Shown here in pieces: positions 24,201 to 32,783 of a stretch of 37,609 nt of DNA. The notes beneath the pieces are model-generated. The model searched no databases. It had not been told where the DNA came from and worked only from the letters and a program-made list of their open reading frames with translations. Position 1 is the first letter of the stretch. Each line of letters opens with the position of its first letter. The translations under genes and the position numbers were made by a program. The stretch is from assembly GCA_947629525.1 (NCBI GenBank), contig CANREB010000025.1:1-37609 (forward strand), written 5' to 3'. Origin of the DNA: an uncultured Lachnospiraceae bacterium. Its GTDB lineage: Bacteria > Bacillota > Clostridia > Lachnospirales > Lachnospiraceae.

Positions 24201-25189
24201 TCGCCGCTTTCCTCATCATCAGACTGTTCATCCTGCGCCTTGTCAAAATTATATCCGAAATTCCCGCTAAGATAAGCTCTCCAGTCAAATACCGCCTCAA
24301 CAGAAGCGATAGCGACCTCCACCATATCCGCGTCAGGCTCTTTTGTCGTAAGGCGCTGCATAAACATTCCGGGTGCCGATATGATACGGACCAATATATT
24401 GTCGCTGCGTCCCGCAAGCCGTATTATCTCATATGAAATACCTGCGATAACAGGCACGAGTGCAAGTCTTATTATCAGTTTAAGCGCTATGTTATCGACT
24501 CTTATGAAGAAAAACACCACTACGCTCACAAGCACGACAAACAAGAGGAAGCTCGTACCGCAGCGTTTGTGCTGGCGCGAACACCTCATAACATTCCTGA
24601 CATTAAGCTCCCTGCCTCTTTCTATGCAGTTGATACACTTATGCTCAGCGCCATGATACATATACAGGCGTCTTATGTCCTTCATAAGCGATATCGCAAT
24701 TATATATCCCACAAATACCGCAATTCTGATAACGCCCTCCAAAATAGCGATAACACTGGCATTCCTGATATATCTGCCCAAAAAGTCAGACACAAAAAAC
24801 GGAAGCAGCATAAACAGCGATACCGCTATAATGACCGAAAGCACGACAGTAAGCACCATCATAATATCATCAGCCCTGCTTCCGAGTGCCTTTTCAAGCT
24901 TTCCCTGCGTGTCCTCGCTCTCATCTTCCTCATAGAATGACGCGGAATGCATCGTAACTTTCATACCAAGCACGAGTGAATCTATAAATGCGAATATGCC
25001 TCTTATAAACGGAAGCTTTTTTATACCGCCTTTTTCACTCAGTCCTTTATATTCCGCGACCTGAACATCTATTTCCCCATCGGGTTTTCTGACGGCTACG
25101 GCGTATTTTTCATTATTTTTCATCATAACGCCTTCAAGGACTGCCTGACCGCCTATGCCCGAATATTTTGCCTTTTTTTTCTTAGCCAT
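24197..25189 (-). CDS. DUF1385 membrane protein (YqhQ-like)
   Basis: A 330-residue polytopic membrane protein of the DUF1385 family, known as YqhQ in Bacillus subtilis. The family opening is GIGGQAVLEGVMMKN. Membrane spans occur at about 95-120 (VLTVVLSVIIAVSLFMLL), 145-170 (IAVFVGYIIAISLM) and 205-250. A conserved YHGAEHKCINCIERG with His, Glu and Cys sits in a loop. The function is unknown; its place between rpmE and prmC is common in Clostridia and does not reveal a role. The stop overlaps the prmC start. Confidence 0.88.
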   Translation of the reverse strand: MAKKKKAKYSGIGGQAVLEGVMMKNNEKYAVAVRKPDGEIDVQVAEYKGLSEKGGIKKLPFIRGIFAFIDSLVLGMKVTMHSASFYEEDESEDTQGKLEKALGSRADDIMMVLTVVLSVIIAVSLFMLLPFFVSDFLGRYIRNASVIAILEGVIRIAVFVGYIIAISLMKDIRRLYMYHGAEHKCINCIERGRELNVRNVMRCSRQHKRCGTSFLLFVVLVSVVVFFFIRVDNIALKLIIRLALVPVIAGISYEIIRLAGRSDNILVRIISAPGMFMQRLTTKEPDADMVEVAIASVEAVFDWRAYLSGNFGYNFDKAQDEQSDDEESGE

Positions 25190-25218
25190 AATTTCCCCAT
25201 TCCCGTGTATTTAAAAAC

Positions 25219-25246
25219 AGGTTGAGATAAATGCTTACCTCAACCT
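25219..25246 (-). terminator. Intrinsic terminator after rpmE
   Basis: AGGTTGAG (25219-25226) pairs with CTCAACCT (25239-25246). On the minus strand the stem is followed by GTTTTTAAA. It lies 12 bp beyond the rpmE stop and before the DUF1385 start, so the downstream genes would need read-through or their own promoter. Confidence 0.7.
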
Positions 25247-25258
25247 TTCTGACATTAC

Positions 25259-25474
25259 CTATTTGCTTTCTACGCCATACTTCTTATTGAACTTATCAAT
25301 ACGTCCGCGGGCTGCTGCGGTCTTCTGCTGTCCTGTGTAGAATGAATGGCATTTTGAACAAACTTCTACGTGGATCTCAGGCTTTGTCGAACCTGTTACG
25401 AATGTGTTGCCGCAGTTGCAGGTAACAGTTGCCTGATAGTATTCAGGATGTATTCCTTCTTTCATTATCTTCAC
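25259..25474 (-). CDS. rpmE: 50S ribosomal protein L31 (zinc-binding form)
   Basis: A 71-residue ribosomal protein. It carries Cys pairs in TCNCGNTF and [15 protein letters not shown], the zinc-coordinating set of the C+ form of L31, and [19 protein letters not shown] is the standard opening. Zinc-containing L31 is the form used in zinc-replete conditions. GAGAGGTG precedes the ATG. It has its own promoter and terminator, so it can be transcribed as a single gene between rho and DUF1385. Confidence 0.96.
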   Translation of the reverse strand: MKIMKEGIHPEYYQATVTCNCGNTFVTGSTKPEIHVEVCSKCHSFYTGQQKTAAARGRIDKFNKKYGVESK

Positions 25475-25525
25475 CTCTCTATAATAAATTCACATTGTTT
25501 GCTTTGTTTTATAAACAGCTTATTC

Positions 25526-25554
25526 AGTATATCATATGATTTTGACATGTGCAA
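25526..25554 (-). promoter_or_regulatory. Promoter of rpmE
   Basis: On the minus strand TTGCAC (25554-25549) and TATACT (25531-25526) are exactly 17 bp apart, giving a leader of about 45 nt before the L31 start. Ribosomal protein L31 genes in Firmicutes can have an autoregulatory leader, but I could not draw a convincing structure here. Confidence 0.65.
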
Positions 25555-25561
25555 GCCTTTT

Positions 25562-26917
25562 TTAAATAAACTTCATTTTCTTAACCGTATTGACAAATTC
25601 CTCATTATTTTTCGTTCTTGAAAAGATATCGAGTATCTTGTCTACAGCTTCGTCAGCCTTAAGTCCGTTTAAAGCCCTGCGCATAATGTTTATCGCCTCA
25701 AGTTCATCATGCGAAAGAAGCAGGTCTTCACGCCGCGTACCTGATTTTGGTATATCTATTGCCGGAAATACTCTCTTTTCGGAAAGTTTCCTGTCAAGCA
25801 CCATCTCCATGTTGCCTGTTCCTTTAAATTCCTCGTATACCACGTCGTCCATCTTAGAGCCTGTCTCCACAAGTGCCGTCGCAAGTATCGTAAGGCTTCC
25901 TCCCTCGCGCATATTACGCGCCGCTCCGAAAAAGCGTTTCGGCATATGAAGCGCCGCGGGGTCAAGACCTCCCGAAAGCGTTCTGCCGCTGGGCGGAACG
26001 GTAAGGTTGTACGCACGTGTAAGGCGCGTGATACTGTCAAGAAGTATACATACGTCTTTTTTATGTTCGACAAGACGTTTTGCGCGTTCGATGACCATCT
26101 CCGCAACACGTTTGTGATGCTCGGGAAGTTCGTCAAACGTCGAGTATATTACCTCCACATTAGGTCCTTCTATCGCCTCCCTTATATCGGTCACTTCCTC
26201 AGGGCGCTCATCGATGAGAAGAATTATCATGTGCATATCAGGCGCGTTTTTGAGAACTGATTTTGCCACTTCTTTTAACAGTGTAGTCTTACCTGCTTTT
26301 GGCGGCGATACTATCATGCCTCGCTGCCCTTTGCCGACAGGGCTCATCAGATCCATGATACGCATCGCGACGCTTGACCCCTGCGTCTCAAGCCTTATGC
26401 GCTCATTTGGGAAGATAGGGGTCATGTCCTCAAAATTGCATCGCCTGCATGCGATCTCGGGCGGATAACCGTTCACTTTCTTTACATATAATAATGCACT
26501 GAATTTTTCGTTCTGCGTCTTAATGCGCGTGTTACCTTCTATGATATCGCCCGTCTTGAGGTTGAAACGCCTTATCTGGCTTGGCGCCACATACACATCG
26601 TTTTCGCCGGGCAGGAAATTCTCGCATCGTATAAATCCAAAACCGTCGGGCATAACTTCAAGTATGCCGTTGGCAGCTATGCCGCTGTCAAGCTCCGCCG
26701 GGAATTTTTCTTCTGCCTTTTCCTCCCTTGGCTCTTTGGGACTGCGAAGCACCGGTTTGGGCGTCACGTCCTTACCCGCCGCTTTGTCTTTTTCATCTTC
26801 GGCAAGCATCAGCTCGACAAGATCAGCCTTTTTGATACCTGTGAGTCCCTTGATGCCACGTGCTTTTGCAATTGCTTTCAATTCCGCAAGTGCCAGAGAT
26901 TCATATTTTTCTCTCAT
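25562..26917 (-). CDS. rho: Transcription termination factor Rho
   Basis: A 451-residue hexameric RNA helicase/translocase. The Rho_N helical domain (LALAELKAIAKARGIKG) is followed by a short charged insertion (KPVLRSPKEPREEKAEEK), then the cold-shock RNA-binding domain (GILEVMPDGFGFIRCENF, NDVYVAPSQIRRFNL) and the RecA-like ATPase. The ATPase shows Walker A SPPKAGKTT, Walker B region HMIILLIDERPEEVTD, and DSITRLTRAYN. The start was set at the ATG with GGAGG 5 bp upstream (protein MREKYESLAL), not the one four codons earlier. Rho leads the conserved rho-rpmE-DUF1385-prmC-prfA block. A TGG-TATGAT extended -10 lies upstream. Confidence 0.96.
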   Translation of the reverse strand: MREKYESLALAELKAIAKARGIKGLTGIKKADLVELMLAEDEKDKAAGKDVTPKPVLRSPKEPREEKAEEKFPAELDSGIAANGILEVMPDGFGFIRCENFLPGENDVYVAPSQIRRFNLKTGDIIEGNTRIKTQNEKFSALLYVKKVNGYPPEIACRRCNFEDMTPIFPNERIRLETQGSSVAMRIMDLMSPVGKGQRGMIVSPPKAGKTTLLKEVAKSVLKNAPDMHMIILLIDERPEEVTDIREAIEGPNVEVIYSTFDELPEHHKRVAEMVIERAKRLVEHKKDVCILLDSITRLTRAYNLTVPPSGRTLSGGLDPAALHMPKRFFGAARNMREGGSLTILATALVETGSKMDDVVYEEFKGTGNMEMVLDRKLSEKRVFPAIDIPKSGTRREDLLLSHDELEAINIMRRALNGLKADEAVDKILDIFSRTKNNEEFVNTVKKMKFI

Positions 26918-27046
26918 AATTTCCTCCATATATATTTTTATTAGGGATAATGCTCCTGATCATACCAATTGAAAGGTCATTTTAGATACAGTTGAAACTT
27001 CTGCGTTTTTATTATAACTCATTTTTTCAAAAATAGGAAGAAGAAT

Positions 27047-27076
27047 TTGTTGCGAATTGAAAATAAATATTATAAT
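27047..27076 (+). promoter_or_regulatory. Promoter of the malic enzyme gene
   Basis: TTGTTG (27047-27052) and TATAAT (27071-27076) are spaced by 18 bp in the 211-bp gap between divergent rho and the malic enzyme gene. The -10 is perfect and the -35 moderate. No gene is visible in the gap. Confidence 0.45.
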
Positions 27077-27128
27077 ATTGATTTAACGCCATTTTTTTAT
27101 GGTAATCTAATTTGAAAAGAGGATAAAT

Positions 27129-28283
27129 ATGACAATTCAGGAGAAAGCGCTTGCGCTTCACAAAGAATGGAACGGAAAACTCGAGACGGTTTCAAAGACA
27201 CCGGTCAGATCAAGGGAAGATCTGTCACTCGCATATACCCCCGGAGTCGCGGAGCCTTGCAAAGTAATAGCCGAAAACAAGGAAGCCGCGTATCAATACA
27301 CTATGAAAGCCAACACTGTTGCCGTAGTATCTGATGGAAGCGCGGTGCTTGGTCTTGGCAATATCGGTCCCTATGCGGCAATGCCTGTTATGGAGGGAAA
27401 AGCAGTGCTTTTCAAAGAATTTGGAGGGGTGAACGCTGTTCCCATATGCCTTGATACGCAGGATACTGAGGAAATAATAAAAGCCGTTACATGGATCGCA
27501 CCCGCTTACGGCGGTATTAACCTTGAAGATATCAGCGCGCCCCGCTGTTTTGAGATTGAAGAACGGCTCAAGGCGGCATTGGATATACCCGTATTCCACG
27601 ATGATCAGCACGGCACGGCAATCGTTGTGCTTGCAGGCATCATCAACGCTCTCAAAGTAGTCGGTAAACAAAAAGAGAACTGCAAAGTCGTTGTAAACGG
27701 AGCCGGAAGCGCAGGTGTTGCCATCACAAAGCTTCTGCTCACATACGGATTTATCAACGTTATTATGTGCGACAAAGTCGGTATCATATCAACCTCCACA
27801 GAAGGGCTTAACTGGATGCAGGAAAAAATGGCTAAAATGACAAACCCGGGCAACGAGACAGGAACGCTTGCCGACGCGCTGAAAGGTGCCGATATTTTCG
27901 TCGGCGTATCCGCCCCCAACATTGTAACTCCCGAAATGGTAAGGTCAATGGCTGATGATTCGATTTTATTTGCAATGGCTAATCCGGTGCCCGAGATAAT
28001 GCCCGATGTGGCAAAAGCCGCGGGCGCGCGCGTAGTCGGTACCGGTCGCAGCGATTTTCCCAATCAGGTAAATAATGTCGTTGCTTTCCCGGGTATATTC
28101 AAGGGTGCGCTTGAAGGACGTGCAACACAGATAACCGAGGAGATGAAACTTGCCGCTGCCAATGCCATCGCAGGTCTTGTTCCTGATGATGAGCTGAACG
28201 AGGATAACATTATGCCCGAAGCATTCAACCCAAAAGTAGCGGAACTTGTAGCCGAAGCCGTGAAATCGCATATTGTAAGATAA
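27129..28283 (+). CDS. NAD(P)-dependent malic enzyme, short form
   Basis: A 384-residue enzyme converting malate to pyruvate, CO2 and reduced NAD(P). The malic domain carries SLAYTPGVAEPC with the catalytic Tyr, GLGNIGPYAAMPVMEGKA with the catalytic Lys, and the metal-binding NLEDISAPRCFEIEE and FHDDQHGTA. The cofactor domain has VVNGAGSAGVAITKLL and later MANPVPEIMPD. This is the compact bacterial form (about 380-410 residues), without the phosphotransacetylase extension of MaeB. Cofactor preference cannot be fixed by eye. GAGG lies 6 bp before the ATG. The DUF4364 gene follows after 33 bp and is probably cotranscribed. Confidence 0.93.
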   Translation: MTIQEKALALHKEWNGKLETVSKTPVRSREDLSLAYTPGVAEPCKVIAENKEAAYQYTMKANTVAVVSDGSAVLGLGNIGPYAAMPVMEGKAVLFKEFGGVNAVPICLDTQDTEEIIKAVTWIAPAYGGINLEDISAPRCFEIEERLKAALDIPVFHDDQHGTAIVVLAGIINALKVVGKQKENCKVVVNGAGSAGVAITKLLLTYGFINVIMCDKVGIISTSTEGLNWMQEKMAKMTNPGNETGTLADALKGADIFVGVSAPNIVTPEMVRSMADDSILFAMANPVPEIMPDVAKAAGARVVGTGRSDFPNQVNNVVAFPGIFKGALEGRATQITEEMKLAAANAIAGLVPDDELNEDNIMPEAFNPKVAELVAEAVKSHIVR

Positions 28284-28316
28284 TACGACAGCATATGAAA
28301 GGCGGACATTGATTAA

Positions 28317-28832
28317 ATGGTGCAGGATCCATTGACGTTATATAAGCTTATCATCTTATATATACTTGACAAAGTGAATTTTAAAATGACACGTTCACAG
28401 CTTAGCTGCTGCGTACTTGAAAAGGAATATACCAATTTCATAACGCTGCAGCAGGTATTTTCCGATCTTCAGGAAGCGGAACTTATCAAAGCCGACACAC
28501 TTATGAACCGCACTTACTTTTCTATCACAAAAGAAGGGCAAAAGACACTTTCCTATTTTGGAAACCGCATAGATGAAGGAATAATAAAAGATATAGACAG
28601 CTACCTTGCGGAAAAAAAGTTTGAATTAAAAAATGAATCATCCGTGACAGCCAACTATTACAAAGCAACCGTCAGGGATTACGAGGTCACGCTCACCGCC
28701 AAAGAAAAAGACACGGAACTTGTAAATATAAAACTCTCCGTGCCTTCCGAGGAAATAGCCGAGTCAGTCTGTGATAACTGGCGTAAGAAAAATGAACAGA
28801 TCTATAAATATCTTGTGGAGGAACTTCTCTGA
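28317..28832 (+). CDS. DUF4364 family protein (winged-helix-like)
   Basis: A 171-residue cytosolic protein of the Clostridia-specific DUF4364 family. The amino half (LTLYKLIILYILDKVNFKMTRS-like opening, then FSDLQEAELIKA and YFSITKEGQKTLSYF) has the pattern of a winged helix that could bind DNA. The carboxy half (VTANYYKATVRDYEVTLTAKEKD) is strand-rich. The function is not established. AAGGCGG lies about 10 bp upstream of the ATG. It follows malic enzyme on the same strand, and its stop codon lies inside the terminator hairpin. Confidence 0.82.
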   Translation: MVQDPLTLYKLIILYILDKVNFKMTRSQLSCCVLEKEYTNFITLQQVFSDLQEAELIKADTLMNRTYFSITKEGQKTLSYFGNRIDEGIIKDIDSYLAEKKFELKNESSVTANYYKATVRDYEVTLTAKEKDTELVNIKLSVPSEEIAESVCDNWRKKNEQIYKYLVEELL

Positions 28833-28850
28833 AGCTCCTCCGTTTTATTT
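28817..28850 (+). terminator. Intrinsic terminator overlapping the DUF4364 stop
   Basis: GGAGGA (28817-28822) pairs with TCCTCC (28836-28841), and CTTC (28824-28827) with GAAG (28831-28834), separated by one A-C mismatch and closed by TCT. GTTTTATTTT follows. The TGA stop (28830-28832) sits at the loop and inner arm. Confidence 0.8.
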
Positions 28851-30181
28851 TACTCTTTAACATCCCTGTTCTTTAGCTTTTTCATATGTTCACGTATCTT
28901 TGCTTCATATCCGTTCCATGACGGCTCGTAAAAGGTTTTTCCCGTAAGTTCATACGGAAGGTACTGCTGTTCGACATAGTGATCGGGATAGTCGTGCGCA
29001 TATTTATACCCCGTACCGCGTCCAAGCTTCTGCGCTCCCTTGTAATGCGCATCCTGCAGATGCGGCGGTATCGGCAGATTGCCGCTTCTGACCACCTCAT
29101 CAGTCGCGCTTGATATTGCGTTTACCGCAGCGTTGCTCTTCGGCGCACATGCTACATACGTCGCCGCCTGTGAAAGAATTATCTGCGCCTCCGGCATACC
29201 TACTCTTTCAACGGCAAGAGAAGCGCTCACCGCAACCGTGATAGCCATAGGATCAGCGTTGCCTACATCCTCTGACGCGCAGATCATAATACGCCGTGCA
29301 ACAAACGCAGGATCTTCGCCCGCATAGAGCATCTTTGCCAGATAATAGACCGCCGCATCGGGATCGGAACCGCGCATGCTTTTTATAAATGCAGATATAG
29401 TATCATAATGGTTGTCACCGTTTTTATCATATAGGACACGGCGCTTCTGAATACATTCTTCCGCAACCTCGAGAGTGATGTGTATCTTGCCGTCGCCGCT
29501 CCTGTCCGTGGTCATAACGCCAAGTTCCACGGCGTTGAGCGCATGCCTTGCATCACCGCCTGAAAGTTCAGCAAGGAACTCCACTGCATCGTCGTCTATC
29601 TCAGCGTCAAAACTCCCCATTCCTTTTTCTTTATCATATACCGCCCGACGTATAAGTTCTTTAATATCATCATTGCTTAACGGCTTTAACTCAAAAATCA
29701 CAGACCGCGAAATAAGCGCCCCGTTTACCTCAAAATACGGGTTTTCCGTCGTCGCCCCTATAAGTATGATAGTACCGTCCTCAACAAAAGGAAGCAGATA
29801 ATCCTGCTGCCCTTTATTAAAACGGTGTATCTCGTCAATAAATAAAATCGTCCGCTTTGCGTACATAGCAAGCGTATCCTTAGCCTTATTTATGACATCC
29901 TCCATATCTTTTTTCCCTGCCGCCGTCGCATTTATCTGTGTAAACTCCGAACTTGTGGTGTTGGCTATGACACGCGCCAGAGTAGTCTTACCCGTTCCGG
30001 GCGGACCATAAAATATTATTGAACTTATTTTATCCGCTTTTATCGCGCGGTAAAGCAGCTTGTCCTTCCCAATGATATGCGACTGCCCTACGACTTCTTC
30101 AAGTGTGGACGGACGAAGCCTTGCGGCAAGAGGGGCTTCCTTTTCTTTTGTTGTGTTCCTCATATATTCAAACAAATCCAT
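28850..30181 (-). CDS. rarA: Replication-associated recombination ATPase RarA (MgsA/WRNIP1 family)
   Basis: A 443-residue AAA+ ATPase acting at stalled replication forks. Typical opening RPSTLEEVVGQSHIIG; Walker A YGPPGTGKTT; Walker B ILFIDEIHRFNKGQQD; sensor 1 LIGATTENPYFEVNGAL; arginine-finger region ALISRS; and the carboxy oligomerisation domain with MRGSDPDAAVYYLAKML, ASEDVGNADP and a closing GTGYKYAHDYPDHYVEQQYLP. The length is normal. The upstream 250 bp hold no gene apart from the promoter of the divergent AAA ATPase gene. Confidence 0.95.
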   Translation of the reverse strand: MDLFEYMRNTTKEKEAPLAARLRPSTLEEVVGQSHIIGKDKLLYRAIKADKISSIIFYGPPGTGKTTLARVIANTTSSEFTQINATAAGKKDMEDVINKAKDTLAMYAKRTILFIDEIHRFNKGQQDYLLPFVEDGTIILIGATTENPYFEVNGALISRSVIFELKPLSNDDIKELIRRAVYDKEKGMGSFDAEIDDDAVEFLAELSGGDARHALNAVELGVMTTDRSGDGKIHITLEVAEECIQKRRVLYDKNGDNHYDTISAFIKSMRGSDPDAAVYYLAKMLYAGEDPAFVARRIMICASEDVGNADPMAITVAVSASLAVERVGMPEAQIILSQAATYVACAPKSNAAVNAISSATDEVVRSGNLPIPPHLQDAHYKGAQKLGRGTGYKYAHDYPDHYVEQQYLPYELTGKTFYEPSWNGYEAKIREHMKKLKNRDVKE

Positions 30182-30314
30182 ATATCTAACCCAAATTCTG
30201 CGCGGTACAACACCGCTTCATCGTTATAATAACATGTCATTTAGTTATAGTATGCCACTTTAAACGAATGAAGTAAAGGGATGTTGAAAATTATTTTTAT
30301 TGTCCATTTTCATC

Positions 30315-30343
30315 TTGAACCTTTTGCTGACTGTTGTTATAAT
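30315..30343 (+). promoter_or_regulatory. Promoter of the AAA/DUF4143 ATPase gene
   Basis: TTGAAC (30315-30320) and TATAAT (30338-30343) are spaced by exactly 17 bp, about 90 bp before the ATG. A second AT-rich TATAAT-like box lies between 30370 and 30390. The surrounding 250 bp between rarA and this gene hold no other feature. Confidence 0.65.
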
Positions 30344-30434
30344 ATATTTATATAACTCCTGAAATATTATGTAACTATATTATAATAACAAATACTCTTT
30401 CTTATAATCAGATTTAGCGGAGGTGCATTTATTT

Positions 30435-31895
30435 ATGGCAATAGTCAGCGATGAACAAATCATCAAGGTGCTGCGGCAGTATAACCCGTGGTGGCGCAAT
30501 CCGGCGGCAATCAAAGAGGAAAGCAAGCCGCAGAAACGGATTGCCTATTATGAAGCATTAAAAATAATCCGACACAAGACACTCAGGCGTTTCGCTGTGC
30601 TGTCCGGTGCAAGGCGTGTTGGCAAAACAACGATTATGTACCAAATGATAGACACTCTGATTGATGAAGGTATAAACCCTAAAAATATTTTGTATGTGTC
30701 TTTTGACAACCCGATTGTAAAGCTCGTCAACATAGAAGCCGTACTCTCTATTTATGAGGCGCTCTATCCAATCCAAGGAACAAAATATATTTTCCTTGAT
30801 GAAATCCAATATACAGAAAATTGGGAATTGTGGATGAAGGTTCTTTATGACAGCCGAAAGGATATCCGCCTGACAGCCACAGGCTCGGCAAGTCCAATAT
30901 TAGAAAAAGGCTCAGCCGACAGCGGCACAGGCAGATGGACAATCTTAAAAATACCTACAATGTCATTTTATGAGTATTGCCGTCTGCTCAAAATTGAAGA
31001 ACCGATATTGCCTGATAATCTGCGGCTGACAAGGCTGGCAAAAATGAGCAACGCAGAACTTGGTGATTTAATGTACAGATTTGCACCGCTTGAAGGACAC
31101 TTTAACCGTTATCTCACGATTGGCGGTTTCCCTGAGCTTGTGTTGTCCGACGACGATACCTATGCACAAAGAATGCTGCGCGAGGACGTGGCTGATAAAG
31201 TCATAAAACGTGACGTGCTGACACTTTTCAATATACGCAGTCCGCTCTTAATGGAAAAACTGTTCCTGTATCTTTGCATGAACTCATCAGAAATTTTCAG
31301 CGTGACGACAGCCGCAAAAGAATTGGAAAATATTTCCGTCAGCACTATTGACAGCTATATCGAGGCACTTGAAATGTCCAACCTGATCTATCTCGCAAAG
31401 CCAATGAATGTGGGAAGCAAGGGCTCATTGAAGGGAAAACCAAAAATCTTTATTGCGGATGCCGCTATCCGCAATGCCGTACTTATGATCGATGATGTCC
31501 TGTCTGATGAAGAAGAACTCGGCGCAATGGTGGAAACTACCGTATATAAACATATTATATCATTTTATCAGGGAAGCTCCGCGCAGCTTGGCTATTTCAG
31601 GAAAGCAAAGGACAATCAAAAGGAAGTCGATGCAGTAATTGAGCTTCCCCGCGAAAAAATCCTCTGCGAAGTCAAGTACCGCAACAATTCCCATATTACC
31701 GCCACTGATGCCATTGTCGAGCTGTGCAATGACGAAAAATCCAAGGTAACATCAGCCTTTCTCATAACAAAGCGTATTGATGATTTTGGCATAGTCAAAC
31801 ACGAAACCAAAACGCCAATCCTCCGAATACCTGCCATAGCATTTCTGTATATTTTAGGGAAAGCAGAGGCAGACGGGCAAAACGGTAAAATGTAG
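30435..31895 (+). CDS. AAA_14/DUF4143 ATPase with C-terminal nuclease-like domain
   Basis: A 486-residue ATPase of the AAA_14 plus DUF4143 family. Walker A is SGARRVGKTT near residue 55, Walker B KYIFLDEIQY near residue 120, and a sensor-like RLTATGSAS follows. DUF4143 covers roughly residues 190-400 (LTIGGFPELVL, VIKRDVLTLF, KIFIADAAIRNAV). The end contains EVDAVIE and ILCEVKYRN, the Asp and Glu-x-Lys pattern of a PD-(D/E)XK nuclease fold. These proteins are common, variably present accessory genes with proposed roles in defence or stress, unproven. Start at the ATG 30435 (protein MAIVSDEQ) with GGAGG 11 bp upstream; a GTG 12 bp earlier overlaps the ribosome-binding site. Confidence 0.82.
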   Translation: MAIVSDEQIIKVLRQYNPWWRNPAAIKEESKPQKRIAYYEALKIIRHKTLRRFAVLSGARRVGKTTIMYQMIDTLIDEGINPKNILYVSFDNPIVKLVNIEAVLSIYEALYPIQGTKYIFLDEIQYTENWELWMKVLYDSRKDIRLTATGSASPILEKGSADSGTGRWTILKIPTMSFYEYCRLLKIEEPILPDNLRLTRLAKMSNAELGDLMYRFAPLEGHFNRYLTIGGFPELVLSDDDTYAQRMLREDVADKVIKRDVLTLFNIRSPLLMEKLFLYLCMNSSEIFSVTTAAKELENISVSTIDSYIEALEMSNLIYLAKPMNVGSKGSLKGKPKIFIADAAIRNAVLMIDDVLSDEEELGAMVETTVYKHIISFYQGSSAQLGYFRKAKDNQKEVDAVIELPREKILCEVKYRNNSHITATDAIVELCNDEKSKVTSAFLITKRIDDFGIVKHETKTPILRIPAIAFLYILGKAEADGQNGKM

Positions 31896-31922
31896 CACTT
31901 GCCTTGTACTGATATTGCTGTC

Positions 31923-32312
31923 TTATGAGTCGAGCGGCAATTGGGCAGGGTTTTTGATAAATTCAATGAGTTCCTCAACATCATTAAAGTCATCATAATC
32001 ACCATAAATTCCTTCCCGATGATAAACAACACCTGCTTTTTCATTCCGTTCAAGACAATCTAAAAGTTCTTTTTCACCGTATCTTTTTATGAACAAGGTA
32101 AATCCATAAGGCTTGATTTTGGACAGCAAGCCTTTTCTACATTCAGCTTTACATTCATGGCAATGTGTGTAATTTTTCTCAATGGAACATTTTCTATTTT
32201 CACACCAGTCCTTGTCGGGACATTCTCCCGAATTACATCCGCTGCAAAGTTCATTCTCGCTGCATAAGCAACATGCCAGTCCGCAGCGTGCTATTCCGAG
32301 TTCCCGTTTCAT
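31923..32312 (-). CDS. DUF3795 cysteine-rich protein
   Basis: A 129-residue protein with a Cys-rich amino half, ARCGLACCLC, LCSGCNSGECP, CENRKC and HCHECKAECRKG, typical of DUF3795 and likely to bind zinc or an iron-sulfur cluster. The carboxy half contains a helix-rich stretch (YGEKELLDCLERNEKAG) and GIYGDYDDFNDVEEL. The function is unknown. The start was placed at the second ATG, 7 bp after GGAGG; the first ATG is too close to it. It follows the broken HIT gene by 36 bp on the same strand. Confidence 0.78.
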   Translation of the reverse strand: MKRELGIARCGLACCLCSENELCSGCNSGECPDKDWCENRKCSIEKNYTHCHECKAECRKGLLSKIKPYGFTLFIKRYGEKELLDCLERNEKAGVVYHREGIYGDYDDFNDVEELIEFIKNPAQLPLDS

Positions 32313-32348
32313 TTTCATGCCTCCTCTTTTGATGCGTTCAGTAACATT

Positions 32349-32597
32349 TCAATCTCTTTCCGCGCCAAATGCTTTTGCAACCGCTTCTGCTACAACCGTC
32401 ATTTCGGCAAGGAACTTTGCCCTTATATCATCTTTCAGTTCAAAAAGTTCAGTCAAATGTTCCTTAAGCAAGAACAAAGTATAGCCTCTGAAATGTTAGT
32501 TGTCGCCGATGACAACATATCCGGTATCAAGTTCTTTGACAAAATACGGGTTCGTTCCGGATTTTATCATCTGTATTCTAGCACATATTATGCACAT
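32349..32597 (-). pseudogene. HIT-family hydrolase, truncated with an in-frame stop
   Basis: From the ATG at 32597 the frame reads MCIICARIQMIKSG, NPYFVKELDTGYVVIGDN, then a TAA stop (32496-32498) where relatives have Gln. In the same frame it continues HFRGYTLFLLKEH, LTELFELKDDIRAKFLAEM and TVVAEAVAKAFGAE before ending. This is the opening of a HIT-type nucleotide hydrolase, normally about 130-140 residues with a carboxy-terminal His-x-His-x-His catalytic motif. That motif is missing, as the DUF3795 gene begins where it should be. GGAG lies upstream of the ATG. One nonsense change plus loss of the 3' part makes it a decayed gene. Confidence 0.75.
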
Positions 32598-32783
32598 TGT
32601 TTTCTCTCCTCAAATAACAGTTTGAGTACCATACAATTTTACATCATTCTCAAATCACCGTCAATTCCTAGTTCTTTTTGCTTCCACATTTTTTAGCTGT
32701 TAAGCCAAACACATCCTAAATATTATAATTAAATCGCCATAAAATAATAAAACAAATGAGTGTAAAAATTTCAAAAGGTTTAA

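Noticed and set aside
25475..25525. L31 autoregulatory leader RNA before rpmE.
   Set aside because: The 45-nt leader is present but I could not find a convincing stem matching the known leader structure.
27605..28063. Minus-strand 152-codon frame opposite malic enzyme.
   Set aside because: It is entirely antisense to conserved catalytic-domain codons and has no ribosome-binding site or recognisable motif.
30423..30434. GTG start for the AAA/DUF4143 ATPase.
   Set aside because: The GTG overlaps the GGAGGTG ribosome-binding site; the ATG 12 bp later is more plausible.
32598..32783. Possible extra degenerate repeats or a gene left of the CRISPR array.
   Set aside because: The AT-rich 186 bp show no repeat-like segment beyond the first degenerate copy and no coding frame with family features.
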